Assembly (NCBI GenBank): GCA_000969725.1
Contig: JXSR01S018093.1
DNA length: 20,750 nt
Origin: Ophiothrix spiculata
Lineage: Eukaryota; Echinodermata; Ophiuroidea; Amphilepidida; Ophiotrichidae
Strand: one strand, 5' to 3'
A program made the position numbers and the translations under genes. Below, piece by piece: positions 1 to 9,366 of this stretch. The stretch's first letter is position 1, and every line of letters begins with the position of its first letter. The notes under the pieces were generated by a model, which worked only from the letters and a program-made list of their open reading frames with translations, did no database searches and was not told where the DNA came from.

Positions 1-538
1 CTGCAAAGTTATGTTGACCAGTCTTTCACTGCGATAAATTCCGTGAAAATCAGTTCATTCCTTTAATATAAAGGTTACAAAAAGCAATAGAGACAACGAT
101 TAAACCAAACATTTGATTCGTTTTAAAGCAGATTATGCTCGTCTCAAACGTTCACATTGCATTGTTCATCTCGTTTAGCATGTTTAGCTGTGCATTGCCA
201 GATAGTTTTATGTTAATTAGCACCGTTGTTTGATACAATAGTATATGCACATAATTTGTGGCGCTCTATATACATGTACGGTTGTATGCCAGGCAGAAAT
301 GCAACAGTCAAACTAGAAATTTAATTTTACTCCCGTCTTGTTTTAATGGAAAGAACGAAACTCACAACCGATAAAAATCACTTTTTTTTGGGCGTTATGG
401 TAAATTTTTGCAATTGATTATATTCATGAATGTCAATATAAAATTATATCATTTTCGCTCATAAAAAGTCACATTTAAAAATCATTTGCACCTTGAATTT
501 CCCTTATTCGGCATTCAAAATTTACCTATTCATTCTCA
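1..538. repeat. Left copy of a duplicated segment (cut by the window start)
   Basis: This stretch matches 2989-3450 in the same orientation, from the start of the window to the shared words ttacctattcattctcag, after which the two copies diverge. Alignment by eye shows scattered substitutions and one large length difference: about 84 bases around 304-387 are absent from the right copy, which instead carries about 10 extra bases near 3272. No coding frame is conserved, so this is a non-coding duplicate about 3 kb apart. Because the left copy begins at base 1, its true start lies outside the window. It could be the remnant of a tandem duplication that included the patched-like exon between the copies, or two copies of an unnamed dispersed repeat. 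Confidence 0.85.
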
Positions 539-600
539 AGAGTTGTGGTTGTACTTTATAGATGCTTTTGCACCCGGTGGCTATAGTGTAATATTTTCCA

Positions 601-732
601 ATAACGCTCGGGTAGACGAAGCAATGAGGATTAAATGCCTTGCCTAAGGACATAACCCGTTGGCCGTAGCGGGGCTCGAACTCACGACCTACTGATTCTG
701 AGTCCTGCTCTATTCCACTAGACCACAGCAGG
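601..732 (-). repeat. tRNA-derived SINE, copy 1
   Basis: Read on the minus strand, it begins with a tRNA-like head. An A-box-like TGGTCTAGTGG lies near 714-724 and a clear B box, GAGTTCGAGCCCC, at 671-683. A non-tRNA body follows, containing the words TCCTTAGGCAAGGCATTTAA. The same head and body recur at 1847-1977 in the same orientation. A tRNA head with internal Pol III promoter boxes joined to an unrelated body is the definition of a tRNA-derived SINE. The acceptor and anticodon stems do not fold well, so this is not a working tRNA gene. Similarity may extend toward 545, but less clearly. Confidence 0.8.
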
Positions 733-893
733 TATACTCGTAAACAGGAAAATCTTCTAGACCTTTACCTGTCTATCCAATTTATATCTCTTATTTCATA
801 TAAAACCCTAAACGTGTTAATAACGTCATGTTTCACCCACCATAAACAAATGTGTCAAATTCAAGTCTGAAAATACACTCAAGTAAGAATTCC

Positions 894-1183
894 CCAGAGG
901 AGGTTTTCAGAATATCCCACAATGCATTATTCTGATACACTTAGATATAATAGGCAATATTGGTTTTCTGGACAAGGGGCTCTTAGGAATTAGAGAATTC
1001 CATTGAATTGTTCATGTCTTTCCAGGGATGTGTTTCTTTTCACAATAGCCCAGTGTTCACCCACATTGCTGACACCTCAAAAACGTCATAAACCTGTCCA
1101 GAAGTATGGGACTTGAATTGGATTTGCAGGTATATTGTACAATGTTGCATTGCATCGTGGGATATTGTGAAAACCTCCTCTGG
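894..1183. mobile_element. Inverted-repeat element, MITE-like (290 bp)
   Basis: The left end, CCAGAGGAGGTTTTCA and onward to TCCCACAATGCA (894-925), is matched in reverse complement by 1151-1183 with only two or three mismatches over about 32 bases. No coding frame lies between the arms. Short, non-coding and bounded by terminal inverted repeats is the pattern of a non-autonomous DNA transposon. I could not identify a convincing target-site duplication, so superfamily and exact ends are uncertain. Confidence 0.65.
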
Positions 1184-1846
1184 AATGTCGAAATAATATA
1201 ATTATACTGCTTGTATATTCATTCAAATTCATTTGTAGAATTCGATCATTAAAAAAACACATTACGTACTTTTAGCCCGTACGTGGCGCACATATCCTAA
1301 AAGCTCCTTATGAGATTACAAGTTTCCTTCTTGGCATAATAGTTATATGATTACTACTGTTAAGCACTTTCATCTTTTGTATTGTGTGTCCGTTATACAT
1401 GATCGCACGAGGAAGCAAAGGATTTACATTGAAAAAAATGAATAGCGATTTTTGTCACTTCGTGTTACAACTGATTGAACATTTGAATTTGAATAGAACT
1501 GAGATGTCGGGTTTTCCATTCCTTTATCGAGTATTTTGGGTGCGATTTCTATAGCGGGAATCTGAGCGTCATGATATAAGCTAAAGGTGCGTTTACACTG
1601 TGACGACTTGGGGGTAACGACAAGCAACGTACCTACGTATTGCAGTTTTTAACTATCCGCCCGTCATCGTTACTTAAAGTCCGGTCACGCTCACACAATC
1701 TGCTAGCCACGCACACTATTGGTACCATCAGTCGTTTTTGATCAAAGCGCTTTACATTTATTCCGTTACCAATAGAATATAAGCAACTTACGCGGCTGCC
1801 TTACAATCACGGTGCCTATTGAGTATATTCCTAGTAACTACCCATG
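1184..1846. other. Intergenic stretch with nothing recognised
   Basis: I see no coding frame with recognisable protein features, no tRNA fold, no tandem array and no match to other parts of the window here. A 67-residue minus-strand open frame at 1424-1627 has no domain-like composition and no flanking splice logic. Confidence 0.5.
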
Positions 1847-1977
1847 ATAACGCTTGGGTCGACGAAGCAATTAGGATTAAATGTCTTGCCCAAGGACATA
1901 ACCCGTTGGCCGTAGCGGGGCTCGAACTCACGACCTACTGATTCGCAGTAATGCTCTGTTCCACTAAACAAAACGAG
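1847..1977 (-). repeat. tRNA-derived SINE, copy 2, abutting the patched-like exon
   Basis: This is a second copy of the SINE at 601-732, in the same orientation. The B box GAGTTCGAGCCCC lies at 1917-1929 (reverse complement), and the body words differ from copy 1 at only a few sites. The A-box half is more decayed, reading TTTAGTGG where copy 1 has TCTAGTGG. Its tRNA (5') end lies about 17 bases from the stop codon that ends the patched-like reading frame, so the insertion may mark where the exon was damaged or where its intron begins. Confidence 0.8.
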
Positions 1978-1994
1978 CTCCACATTGTGCTACT

Positions 1995-2579
1995 TCAATC
2001 GATGAATGATACACCACCAAGTTCATTGCCAAGGAAAATGGCTTGTCCACCTTCTCCATAGTAATATGGGTATGTTAAAACAACGTCGGGTAATTTCGAG
2101 GCATTGTATTGAATAATTTCCAAAATTACGTTTGCATAACATTTTCCATTCCAAGACAAGCAAAGATCTGCATAGGAATAATTGGAACCGCCATGTTCAA
2201 TCGTTATGTCCGTTACAGTCGTATGGAGATCAAGTGCATCTTCTATGATACCTTTATCTAAAATATTGTTACCTTCTAAGGGTTGCAAAAGCAATTGACA
2301 ATAGAGTCCAAGACGTGTTCGTTGATAGTTCAAAAGATTGTCATCTCCATATTCAGAACACAGGTTTTCAATGTTGCGTCTGTCGTCAAGGGATTGTGCG
2401 TTTTGTGGCACATAGAGAACTTCAATGTCACTCTCATTTGTCATAAAAACGAACCCTACACCGAGCACTGACGCAACCATCAGTGGTACAATTAAGAACC
2501 ACCATGGATGTTTTGAGATGAAATACCCATATTGCTGGAAGACGCAACGGAGGCCACGCTCGAAATAGTTCAGATTCAT
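1995..2579 (-). CDS. NPC1/patched-family membrane protein, N-terminal exon (partial gene)
   Basis: The frame gives 194 residues from the methionine codon at 2577-2579. A short cytoplasmic N-terminus (YFERGLRCVFQQYGYFISKH) is followed by a strong membrane segment at about residues 24-46, then the family signature ESDIEVLYVPQNAQSLDDRR just outside the membrane. The rest is an extracellular domain with possible N-glycosylation sites (NES, NYS, NAS) and cysteines, including a DLCLSWNGKCY stretch. This order matches the start of patched-related (PTCHD3/PTR-like) proteins, which normally run to roughly 800-1000 residues with 12 membrane segments, so only the first fifth or so is present. The frame is open for a further 53 codons upstream (to 2738), but the family's usual start favours 2579. 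It ends GGVSFID and then TGA. Family alignments continue past this point, so either a GT donor near 2006-2012 is used or the copy is broken here. No further exon was found between 1 and 1994. Confidence 0.82.
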   Translation of the reverse strand: MNLNYFERGLRCVFQQYGYFISKHPWWFLIVPLMVASVLGVGFVFMTNESDIEVLYVPQNAQSLDDRRNIENLCSEYGDDNLLNYQRTRLGLYCQLLLQPLEGNNILDKGIIEDALDLHTTVTDITIEHGGSNYSYADLCLSWNGKCYANVILEIIQYNASKLPDVVLTYPYYYGEGGQAIFLGNELGGVSFID

Positions 2580-2739
2580 GTCGAAATGTTCTGCTTTCCT
2601 GTGGAAGAACAATTTTGAGAAACAATAATAAATTTCAAATGCAGCGTGTGATAATAAATGGTCGGAGTCATACAAAAAGTGAGTTCTTTGGTCAAATAAG
2701 CCGAAGGAAGCTGCAACGCCGTAATGCCGGTGTGACATC

Positions 2740-2988
2740 GGTACGACACCGATGAATGCTTGTGATGCCCGGTCGGACCGGTGATTATGTGACCATAACT
2801 AAAGACATCGTATACGAGCCGCAAGATTTTAACTAAGAATTAAATTCTTGCGGTATGCTTCCGGTGTCTCTACGGCTCACGGACACCGCCCGGTCTCTGC
2901 ACGGACACAGGTCGGTCTACGGCCTGTGTCCGGTCGGCATTTTTTTGAATTCTACCCGGTAAGACGCCGTAAACACATCGTAACCTCG
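2740..2988. other. GC-rich, hairpin-rich stretch upstream of the patched-like exon
   Basis: This block is clearly richer in G and C than its surroundings and full of short palindromes. Segment 2819-2853 folds with CCGCAAGA against TCTTGCGG plus an AT-rich stem extension. Segment 2903-2931 folds with GGACACAGG against CCTGTGTCC. The words CCGG, GGTCGG and ACGG recur many times. It lies immediately 5' of the minus-strand patched-like exon and could be promoter or 5'-UTR sequence, but the repeated hairpins equally suggest the end of a mobile element. It ends exactly where the right duplicated segment starts (2989). Confidence 0.5.
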
Positions 2989-3450
2989 CTGCAAAGTTAT
3001 GTTGACCAGTCTTTAACTGCGATAAATTCCGTGAGAATCAGTTCATTCCTTTAACAGTTATTATAAAGGTTACAAAAAGCAATAGCAACGATTAAACCAA
3101 ACATTTGATTTGTTTTAAAGCAGGTGATGCTCGCTTCAAACGTTCACATTGCATTGTTCATCTCGTTTAGCATGTTTAGCTGTGCGTTGCGAGATAGTTG
3201 TATAATTAGCACCGCTGTTTGATACTATAGTATATGCACATAATTTGTGGCGCTCTATACATGTACGGTTGGATATACATTTAACCAGGCAAAAACATTT
3301 TTTGGCGTTATGGGGAATTTTTGCAATTTATTATATTCATGAATGTAAATATATAACTTATATCATTTTCGCTCATAAAAAGTCACATTTAAAAATCATC
3401 TGCACCTTGAATTTCCCTTATTCGGCATTCAAAATTTACCTATTCATTCT
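2989..3450. repeat. Right copy of the duplicated segment
   Basis: Direct copy of 1-538, starting ctgcaaagttatgttgacc and ending at the shared ttacctattcattctcag. It lacks about 84 bases present in the left copy (the left copy's 304-387) and carries a few small insertions. An 98-residue open frame crosses its end, but the frame is not conserved in the left copy, so I do not regard it as a gene. Confidence 0.85.
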
Positions 3451-4060
3451 CAGATTCAAACATCTTTTAGAAATGAAGTCTTACCTTTTAGATCGAAACT
3501 CCTCACAATCTCATCCCGTGTCCTACGCCTTTTACTCATGAATCATGATAAATTGTTATAAACCCATAGTCTGTGCAAAACAATCATGTTTCTGTACTTT
3601 GAACCATACTACGACATTTCGTGATCTTGGTGCAGGTGTGGTTCAATTGAAAGCTATTAATGTTACATTCAAGATTAATAAATAACGAATACATAAATGG
3701 AAGATAACATAAAATCTAAGGATTTTATCATTAGTTTTCCTGACGTAGTAAATAAAAATAGCAAGTCATTTCAACATTTTGTCCTGATCTCGTGATGTCA
3801 CACAACAATAAGTTTTTCTTGTTTTCTATATTCTACTTGCTGATATGGTTCAACGAGCAACTTTTCATATGTTTCTGTTTTATTTTTATGTCATATTCAA
3901 TATTCATTGTAATCACTATCAAACCTTTTAACCAAAATGCAAATTTACTACCCGCATTTTTAGTATAGAAACAATGTATTGGGACTGTTCTCACCTAACA
4001 CCGCCCTGGAAGGTTAATAACTAGAAACGTTTTTCGCGGTGTTTAAATATTTTAGGCAAT
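3451..4060. other. Intergenic stretch with nothing recognised
   Basis: AT-rich sequence without a supportable open frame, inverted repeat or internal repeat. It separates the right duplicated segment from the broken coding fragment at 4061. Confidence 0.45.
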
Positions 4061-4210
4061 TTTGGTAGCTCAAAAGAACTACTATTGAAATCATCAAATT
4101 TCTTACAAATCATGAACATCTGAACGCAATAAATGTGTAGAGTAATCAAGCGTATCACCTTGCGTAGTATGGAAGACTTATCTTTTCACGCAATTGCGGA
4201 GTTCATCAAT
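4061..4210 (+). pseudogene. Broken copy of the unidentified coding fragment at 6476-6751
   Basis: The plus strand here aligns with the minus strand of 6563-6695. In frame it reads GSSKELLLKSSNFLQIMNI, then hits TGA and TAA stops around a 9-15 base insertion, then resumes LRSMEDLSFHAIAEFI. Over the last block the differences from the other copy fall at third codon positions (GCA/GCG, ATT/ATC, GAG/GAA, TTC/TTT) and leave the protein unchanged. That indicates the two copies descend from a functional coding sequence. I do not recognise the protein. The stop codons make this copy a pseudogene. Confidence 0.6.
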
Positions 4211-4256
4211 AACAATCCTAACTATTTTTTAATCATGAAAAGATAAATAGTTCCCA

Positions 4257-4346
4257 CTGCCTTTGCGGGGACTCGAACCATGGATTATGGCTGGGGTTAG
4301 TCATGCATTACGAAGCGAGCGCTCTACCGCTGAGCTGTCAAGGCAG
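4257..4346 (-). pseudogene. tRNA-Thr-like pseudogene or SINE head
   Basis: On the minus strand the first seven bases (CTGCCTT) pair perfectly with the last seven (AAGGCAG). A good A box (CAGCTCAGCGGTAGAGC, about 4321-4337) and a B box (GGTTCGAGTCC, 4269-4279) are present. The anticodon region reads TTCGTAA, which would make it a tRNA-Thr (CGT). However, the 3' halves of the anticodon stem and T stem do not pair, and the molecule is about 90 nt without a sensible intron. It is therefore a decayed tRNA gene or the head of a tRNA-derived SINE, not a working tRNA. Confidence 0.65.
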
Positions 4347-5041
4347 CGTTGAGATGGTGAACTAAAATCTAAAACATAAACATTAGAATGCCGTATTTTT
4401 CTTTTGTTTACATAAAAATTGCAATTTTTGCCACATTGGAATGCTCAATTTGTAAGTAAATTATGCGAATGCGTATATCAGACAAAATGTATATAATGTA
4501 TACTAAAATCAGGCTATTCACAGCTCGAACAGAGCGAACTCAGAGTCAAAATTCACGCCCGGTTTTTCGCGCAAAACAACGCGGGTTTGTTACATTATCA
4601 TTCAAAATCAACTCAACAAATTTGTAAAATATTATTTGTAATTCAATAAAAAGTATCAAGCCTACAATCTGTCAAAATTTGAAAACAGGCGAATCGTTCG
4701 AACATCATAAAATGTTTTAACATTTTAACCTTAAAAGGTTTCGGCGAAAAGGTGTAAATTTTTCGAAGTAGTTTATTGACGTAATTTTGACCTTGATAAT
4801 GGACGTGAAATCACTACTGAAGTATCATGTATAAACTAGAGACTCTATTACATATGTACGCCAAAAATAGTATTATTCTGATATGTGTAAGTAGGTAAAA
4901 AGTTGCAGTAAAATTGCCGTTGGCAAAAATGGCACCCATTTGGGGACTGTAGCCTTAAAAGGCTTCGCTATCGCTGCATAGTTGCACACGAACACGTTCT
5001 CGACATACGCACCCTACAGATTTGTTTTGAGGAAATGTACC
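4347..5041. other. Intergenic stretch 3' of the first LINE
   Basis: Low-complexity AT-rich DNA with no supportable gene. Short CpG-bearing words (tttttcgcgcaaaacaacgcg near 4564) stand out, but no repeat partner was found in the window. Confidence 0.4.
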
Positions 5042-6424
5042 GTATTTATTTATTTATTTATTTATTTCACAATATTTGAACAGGGTATTCTGCTCAATAA
5101 AATTGATTTTCAGCAGAGCCCTGCTTAACACATAAAACATGAGTTAAATATGTTAAAAAGAATACATGTATGCTTTTAAAAGTAATTATATACATCACAT
5201 TATTTGTCATAAGAATAGGAAACTTTAAAAGACATAACATAATAATTGATCAAAATCCAAGTGCTAAAAATGAATATAGTAAACAATATACACATTTTCT
5301 TTAGAATATGTAAACGTTAAAAGACATAAAACGTATAAAAGTAACCTTTAAAACATATTATCAATATACACATATTTTTACCGGTAAAATAACATGTCTA
5401 AAACATATTTACAAATATTAAAACATAGCATACAATTTAATACAGAGCAAGATGAATCACAAAAATAAAACAAAATTTACAATTCAAGATCTTTTTTAAA
5501 ATTGATTTTGAAAGACGTAAATGTATTGCTCTTCCGTGTATTACTTGATAAAACGTTCCATAGAACTGAGCCCTTAAAATGAAAAGTATTTTTACCATAG
5601 TTAGTATTGCACTTTGGAACATAAAAATTTTCAGCTTTGCTTTGGCGTGTACACAAAGAATGTATATCATGAATGTGATTAAAAGATCGTGACATATATG
5701 AAGAAGCAATGCCATGTATCGTTTTGTACATCATGCAACCAGTAATGAATGAGATTCTACTTCGGACATCTATAAAACCAAGTGATCTTAACATGTTATT
5801 TATGGGTGTTAAAAATGGTGCACTTAAAATAATACGCATGGCAGTGTTCTGCAACTTTTGAAGCTTGTTTAGATTTTTGGCACCGCAGTTGCTCCAAACA
5901 AGAATGCCATAGTCCAGATGCGGAATGAACATAGAATTATATATTGTAATAAGTGACTTATGTGGAACAAAAGGTTTAATTCGTCTCAATATTCCAAGAC
6001 TATTGCACAATTTCCGGCAGACATTATTACCATGATCATCCCATTTCAAGTTTTCATTGATTGTAATACCAAGATATTTGAAACACTTGACTTTATCAAC
6101 AATTGTATTATTCATTACTACATTCAAATGGTTAATTTTACTAGTTTTCATTGGAGTTCCCAGGAGCATAACCTTGGTTTTGCTGACATTTGCTTTCATA
6201 TTATTATCTTTGAGCCATTTACAGAGAGATACGAGGTCTTCGTTAAGAATATTTTCAATAACATTTACATCTTCATGACAAAAATAGATCAGAGTGTCAT
6301 CAGCATACATATCAATAGTACAATTTAAAACAATGAGAGGCAAATCATTTATGAACAAAAGAAATAATAAAGGACCTAGTATAGATCCTTGGGGAAAACC
6401 TGTAATGATTTCATTAATATAAAC
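5042..6424 (-). mobile_element. 5'-truncated CR1/Jockey-group LINE
   Basis: Minus-strand non-LTR retrotransposon, with its 5' end at about 6424 inside the reverse transcriptase and its 3' end at an AAAT microsatellite tail (5043-5067). About 430 bases of 3' UTR lie between the stop codon at 5477 and the tail. Truncation at the 5' end and a simple-sequence 3' tail are what target-primed reverse transcription produces. No clean target-site duplication was visible. The copy is dead on arrival: it lacks the endonuclease and most of the polymerase. Confidence 0.9.
5477..6424 (-). pseudogene. Reverse transcriptase C-terminal half (LINE fragment)
   Basis: The open frame runs 315 codons from just after an in-frame TAG at 6425-6427. 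It begins with INEIITGFPQGSILGPLLFL, the conserved RT motif before the catalytic site, followed by the active-site box MYADDTLIYF with the catalytic YADD. Next come KTKVMLLG, CFKYLGITINENLKWDDH (the thumb-like KYLG block) and the C-terminal LQKLQNTAMRIIL region typical of CR1/Jockey-group elements. The first methionine is at 6358. The frame has no internal stop over about 300 codons, so insertion was fairly recent. It is truncated at the N-terminus: fingers and endonuclease are absent. Confidence 0.92.
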
Positions 6425-6475
6425 CTAATAAATAATAGATATGATCATTGTTAATTTAATTCACTCGATGTAAGT

Positions 6476-6751
6476 TTATAACAAGAACCTTGTTAGAAAT
6501 TGGCAACTATGCAGTGATAGTGAAAATGCAGTGCGTGTATGACATATGTGTCTTGATTGGTCGATAAATTCCGCGATCGCGTGAAAAGATAAGTCTTCCA
6601 TACTACGCAAAGTGTTACGCTTGTTAACTCCACGCATGTTCATGATTTGTAAGAACTTTAAAGACTTCAATAATAATTCTTTTGAGCTACCAAATACTTG
6701 GCTCAACAAGTCTTCGTTTTTTTTTAAATCAGATATATAATTCCAATACAT
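6476..6751 (-). CDS. Unidentified protein fragment, related to the broken copy at 4061-4210
   Basis: A 91-residue open frame from the ATG at 6749-6751. The central part, about residues 20-65 (QVFGSSKELLLKSLKF, then RSMEDLSFHAIAEFI), is shared with the inverted copy at 4061-4210, mostly with silent differences, which argues for genuine coding history. The C-terminal 25 residues have no counterpart and may be read-through. I do not recognise the family: no catalytic motif, signal peptide or membrane segment is apparent. It could be one exon of a host gene or a piece of a transposon-encoded protein. The dispersed repeat at 6765 starts just upstream of its ATG. Confidence 0.45.
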   Translation of the reverse strand: MYWNYISDLKKNEDLLSQVFGSSKELLLKSLKFLQIMNMRGVNKRNTLRSMEDLSFHAIAEFIDQSRHICHTRTAFSLSLHSCQFLTRFLL

Positions 6752-6764
6752 TTTCTTATAATAT

Positions 6765-7055
6765 GCGCTGTGTTATGAGGTAGGACGAATCTGCGTTACA
6801 CACCGATGTAGAATGGAATTTGCGTGTCCTTTCTTTTTAACGCATAGCAATTATTTTCATGTGTTAAAGTCCCGGTAAACTATATATCATTGTAAAGCTA
6901 TGATTGTAAGGATTGTCGGCAAACCACAAAAAAGTGGATATACAGGGTGAAACAAATGTCATATAGGGTGTAAGTATAGAATTTCATGCAAAAATAAACC
7001 ATAATTGACTTCATCATATCTTTATAACTGTATGTAATTCAATAATCTGACCCTT
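6765..7055. repeat. Dispersed repeat, copy A
   Basis: It matches 20443-20750 in the same orientation over nearly 300 bases, starting gcgctgtgttatgagg and ending aataatctgaccctttg. Divergence is modest, and copy B carries about 15 extra bases near 20636-20650. No long terminal inverted repeat, tRNA box or open frame was found, so the class is unknown. Because copy B runs off the window, the true right end of the family is not defined here. Confidence 0.85.
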
Positions 7056-7911
7056 TGATATATGAAAGGGGTGCTATATTTTAGATAAACCAAACTTGTT
7101 ATAAGGAATTTGCTTCTGTACTGAGCTATAGTGTGATCAAATATTTCTTAAAAGTCAATTGGAATCCATTACTACAAATACCAATTTATATGACTTCATC
7201 CAAAATGTCTTTTCATAATCATCCACATTTTCTTTTCATAATCACTGATTTCTCATTTGTTCATATACAATAACCCTTCAGGTAATAGCCAATACTTATA
7301 ATGCACCGTATAGTCGCTTCAATGCATTGTAAAGGATGCTATGGTTGTTGCAAGTATGTATGCATTAATACATACTTTCTACATCCATAGCATCCTCGCA
7401 TCCCCACACAGTGCCATTTGAATGCAATTATTTCAAAAAGTAAAGAATAATTGAATATGAAACAATGGGGACTTATAGCCGGATAAATTGTCAAGGTTAT
7501 GGTCCATAAACCAAATCAATTGACCACTCCTATCTGAAATTATGGTAAAAATACTCCTGATTTTTACCTAAAACTGTAACGCCTCCACCCTACATACCTC
7601 ACCTAATGACACAAGGCCAATATCGGATGCTTGAAGACGAAAAATGAATACACACACTTGTATTTTGTTTGATGTCAAATGTTTGGTGCCTTTTTGGTGG
7701 TTTATTCGTTATTGATTAGAAGATGCATTGGACTTAATGTTATCACAAAGACTTGTTACACACAGTTATTGGTAGCTTAGAAAGAACTATATCCTGACTT
7801 TTTTTCTTTAAGCTGTGCTTATTTTTCTAAGCCTTCTCCTATGTTGGGGAAGTTAGGCAGTACAGTATGCATCCCTTGCCAACGATTTTACAAATTAGTT
7901 AACGGCTAGAC
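7056..7911. other. Intergenic stretch holding one strong hairpin
   Basis: Apart from the hairpin at 7334-7395 I see no gene, repeat pair or tandem array. The first part may be a continuation of the dispersed repeat, whose other copy is cut off by the window end. Confidence 0.4.
7334..7395. other. 62-nt near-perfect hairpin
   Basis: Two 28-base arms (7334-7361 and 7368-7395) pair around a 6-base loop (gcatta). They are perfect over GGATGCTATGG/CCATAGCATCC and AAGTATGTAT/ATACATACTT, with one mismatch and a three-base internal loop between. Similarity stops abruptly at both outer ends. Length, small loop and a few internal mismatches resemble a microRNA precursor, but a very short fold-back transposon would look the same. 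Confidence 0.6.
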
Positions 7912-8112
7912 CAGGGCAGGGGTTCTCAATTAAATTTGTTTGCGGGCCATTAAGGACAAGTGCCAGTTCAAAAATACATCTTGGAGGGCCAAATTAAGAC
8001 CTTTTTCAATGCTTTTCCTATATACTTTTGTATTCTAGAGGCGATTGAAGGGCCTAATAAAAGTAGTTCGCGGGCCGGATTTGGCCCGCGGGCCGCTATT
8101 TGAGAAGGCCTG
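7912..8112. mobile_element. hAT-like non-autonomous DNA transposon (201 bp)
   Basis: The left end contains CAGGGGTTCTCAA and the right end TTTGAGAAGGCCTG, an imperfect inverted pair. The interior has the GC-rich words gcgggcc, gggccgga and ggcccgcgggccg. This terminal motif and the 'gcgggcc' interior are characteristic of hAT-family MITEs found across animals. Flanks GCTAGAC (7905-7911) and GCTCAGAC (8113-8120) look like a decayed 8-bp target duplication, as hAT elements make. No transposase is encoded. Confidence 0.78.
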
Positions 8113-8421
8113 GCTCAGACTTTTCTTTGTGTGAACGAAATGTAGAGTTAAGTTGTACTTCCGTGAACATTTTCTCTCGTAAAATGACAGCGTTTCTATT
8201 ATATTGTTCACCGTTAGAAGAATGGTTACAAAAACTGAATTTCACGGTAGATAGCATTACAAATCGTAAATCGTTTGTAACTGGTTTACAAAATTGTCAT
8301 TTCGCTGCGTCAAATGTTTTGTAAATATGAATTGACCTCACAATAGGCTTACAAGGACTGGTTGACGCAATAAAAAGGAATAACAATTTACACATATGCT
8401 TTTAGTACTAAAATGTAGGTT

Positions 8422-8733
8422 CAATGTCATATGAAACGATAACCCACTCGACTCAAGAGGTCTAAGTTTCAAATTTCAGCTGAATCGGTCAAATTATTTT
8501 GATTTTATGGGCTATTTTGTATTTCGGAACTGGCTATAGGTTACTGCATAGAATTAATTATGGTTACAATAATTAGACACATTTTCATACATGCATCTCC
8601 AAAACTGAGCATAACTTAGCCGGGAAATAAATTTTACATGGGTTATGAGAAAAATATGAGGAACATTCTGGTACCAAAACCTCAAAAAGTTTTGAAAAAA
8701 AAAGTTGAGGCAACCGGACCATGCTCCTTTATT
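8422..8733. repeat. Repeat related to the TTAA-flanked MITE at 16938-17259
   Basis: It matches 16970-17259 in direct orientation, from caatgtcatatgaaa through attagacacattttca to the shared right end ggaccakgctccttt. The right terminal sequence is preserved, and TTAT follows where the other copy has TTAA. The left terminal inverted repeat is not recognisable: sequence between about 8350 and 8420 differs from copy 2. So this is an older or left-rearranged copy. Confidence 0.8.
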
Positions 8734-9366
8734 TAATCCCGTGAATTTGGAGTGTAATTAATTTCCCGCCTAGCTTTATTGATTCCCTTAGATTATCAAT
8801 AGGGTCCTTTTAATCCTCTCTTCCTTGAGTCCCTTCCATTTTTAAGATAACTGCCATATATTACCAAAAAAAACCCACATATTCTGTCCCATTGGCAGAA
8901 ATTCGACGATGTTTTATTTTGATGTTGAAAGATTTATCCCCAAAGCAGTATCTATATTACTCTTTAATCAATTTTAAAGAGGTTGTGCGCTATTTGCTTC
9001 GTATTGTTTTAACAAAAGCATTGTAAAATCTGTTTACATTCAACTTGGTTGTATTTCACTGCACTGTTTTTCTTATTTTAAACATGCATTTTTTAAAAAG
9101 TAATTAAATTTGTTATCATTTTCAGTAAACAAAATTAACTGATTATATTAATAATAATATGTTATTTATGGGTGGTTCTTCGCTAAGTGTCTACTTTTGG
9201 CTTTAAAAAATGAGAAAAAAAGTTTTTAAACATATTTTTTTCTTGGAATGTGTTCACAATAGTGCACAAATACTAGAATGAGCACTCGGCGTGATCTTTA
9301 GAAGGCTCAAATAATTTTACGCGACATCTAATTTTCAGTGTTGTAGCATAGGGAAAACCATAAAAA
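8734..9366. other. Intergenic stretch with nothing recognised
   Basis: AT-rich DNA without a credible coding frame or repeat partner inside the window. Confidence 0.4.

Noticed and set aside
2848..3054. 68-codon plus-strand open frame rich in R, V and S
   Set aside because: It is a translation of the GC-rich palindromic block and runs into the non-coding duplicate, whose left copy does not keep the frame.
3245..3541. 98-codon open frame on the plus strand
   Set aside because: It lies mostly in the right duplicated segment, and its frame is not conserved in the left copy.
4257..4346. Functional tRNA-Thr gene
   Set aside because: A and B boxes and the acceptor stem are good, but the anticodon and T stems do not pair, so it was called a pseudogene or SINE head.
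5043..5067. TTTA microsatellite as a separate feature
   Set aside because: It is the 3' tail of the LINE on the minus strand and was included there.
5960..6328. Open frame of 122 codons on the plus strand
   Set aside because: Antisense shadow of the LINE reverse transcriptase, which has clear conserved motifs on the minus strand.
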